The position numbers and the translations under genes are program-made. DNA of 6,406 nucleotides from an uncultured Lachnospiraceae bacterium (lineage in GTDB: Bacteria > Bacillota > Clostridia > Lachnospirales > Lachnospiraceae): contig CAKSAI010000192.1 of the NCBI GenBank assembly GCA_934434905.1, positions 1 to 6,406 of the forward strand. The letters are read 5' to 3'. Positions 5,848 to 6,406 of this stretch are shown piece after piece. Each line of letters begins with the position of its first letter. The stretch's first letter is position 1. Under the pieces are notes generated by a model. That model made no database searches, was not told where the DNA came from, and saw only the letters and a list, made by a program, of their open reading frames with translations.

Positions 5848-6406
5848 TCAATGATAGGGTTCTCTCCAGTAGCAATCTTCCGTTTCTGCATAATCATCCT
5901 TATCATCCGAAAAAGCAAGACATATGATCCGCACCTCTCCCTGGCTGTTGAAATACTTCTGCGGTTCAAACAGAATTTCCTCACTAGTCTCTCCGGCTGG
6001 CAGGTTGATCTTGTCGCAATACAAGGGAACTCTCAATAACTCCCCATTATTCTTTATACGCGTATATTCAAAGTATGCAGAAACTAAGGTATTGTCCACC
6101 GTCAGGTTTTTTATCTGCAAGCGGAGACTTCGCAGCTCTATATCCAGATTCAATATTTCCGCTTTCTCCGGCACTCCAATTGCTACTTTCTGCGCATTAT
6201 CCGTGTGACTTTCCGCATCCGTTGCCAGCGCCTCTATATCTGCCTCTGAAAAAATATATGGATAGCTGTATTCCGAAAGAATCGAATCTCTCTCCACAAC
6301 ATACTTCTTCAGCTCTGCTTTTAAGTCTGTCAAAGCCTCATAACTGACAAGCTTTCCTTCCCTGTCGCCGGATACCCCCGACAGATCCAGATAATACTCC
6401 TCGCCA
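5848..6406 (-). CDS. Hypothetical protein, C-terminal part (cut by window edge)
   Basis: The frame is open from the right edge to a stop at 5848, giving 185 residues. The start lies outside the window; a TTG at 6333 within the frame has no ribosome binding site and is not the start. The visible part begins GEEYYLDLSG, has an acidic helical stretch (about 25-75), then a beta-rich section at about 80-165. That section has alternating hydrophobic strands and the segment VPLYCDKINLPAGETSEEIL, which resembles an Ig-like extracytoplasmic sandwich. It ends CYWREPYH. No family is recognised. Its position ahead of the two permeases without a terminator suggests that it belongs to the same operon and may act outside the membrane with the transporter. 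Confidence 0.75.
   Translation of the reverse strand, partial: GEEYYLDLSGVSGDREGKLVSYEALTDLKAELKKYVVERDSILSEYSYPYIFSEADIEALATDAESHTDNAQKVAIGVPEKAEILNLDIELRSLRLQIKNLTVDNTLVSAYFEYTRIKNNGELLRVPLYCDKINLPAGETSEEILFEPQKYFNSQGEVRIICLAFSDDKDDYAETEDCYWREPYH

Noticed and set aside
6331..6333. TTG at 6333 as start of the rightmost gene
   Set aside because: The frame is open to the window edge with protein-like sequence and no ribosome binding site precedes the TTG, so the gene begins outside the window.
1..6406. CRISPR array, tRNA, rRNA
   Set aside because: No regularly spaced repeats, cloverleaf sequences or rRNA-like blocks were seen on reading both strands.

Overview
The window reads as accessory DNA from a low-to-mid GC Gram-positive gut-type bacterium, most likely a Clostridia/Lachnospiraceae member. 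This placement is inferred from strong GGAGG-type ribosome binding sites, a consensus TTGACA promoter with extended -10, U-tailed terminators, a secreted subtilase, a lipobox protein and a bacitracin/lantibiotic-export-like ABC ATPase. It is not an identification. Every supported gene lies on the minus strand, so transcription runs from high to low coordinates.

Right part (6406 to about 2600): an operon-like series. It starts with the C-terminal part of an unidentified protein cut by the window edge (5848-6406). Two integral-membrane ABC-2-type permease subunits follow (4957-5781 and 4163-4963), then a BcrA/LanF-like ATPase (3517-4158), then a membrane-anchored extracytoplasmic protein with a possible TIMP/NTR-like core (2867-3520). 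Gene junctions overlap by a few bases or are separated by 4, except for a 66-base gap after the first gene. Two tiny weak ORFs and a perfect 20-bp hairpin (2543-2602) close the unit.

Middle (about 2500 to 2246): a self-contained short transcription unit. It has a good sigma-A-type promoter (2474-2503), a leader with a perfect 8-bp hairpin (2412-2431), a strong Shine-Dalgarno, a tiny peptide gene (preferred reading 23 residues, Gly-Gly-Gly-Asn C-terminus, 2299-2370) and a strong terminator (2246-2283). A second ORF in another frame (2276-2380) starts 10 bases earlier and competes for the same ribosome binding site.

Left part (2139 to 1): a 614-residue secreted subtilisin-family (S8) protease. 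Its His, Asn and Ser catalytic positions are in place, but Glu stands where the catalytic Asp is expected. It is followed, 11 bases later, by the start of a lipoprotein cut by the left edge. No convincing promoter is seen between the peptide unit's terminator and the protease, so the protease and lipoprotein may be expressed by read-through.

The most interesting idea is a peptide, secreted protease and lipoprotein module beside a peptide-type ABC exporter. The functional link is inference from proximity; nothing in the sequence proves it.
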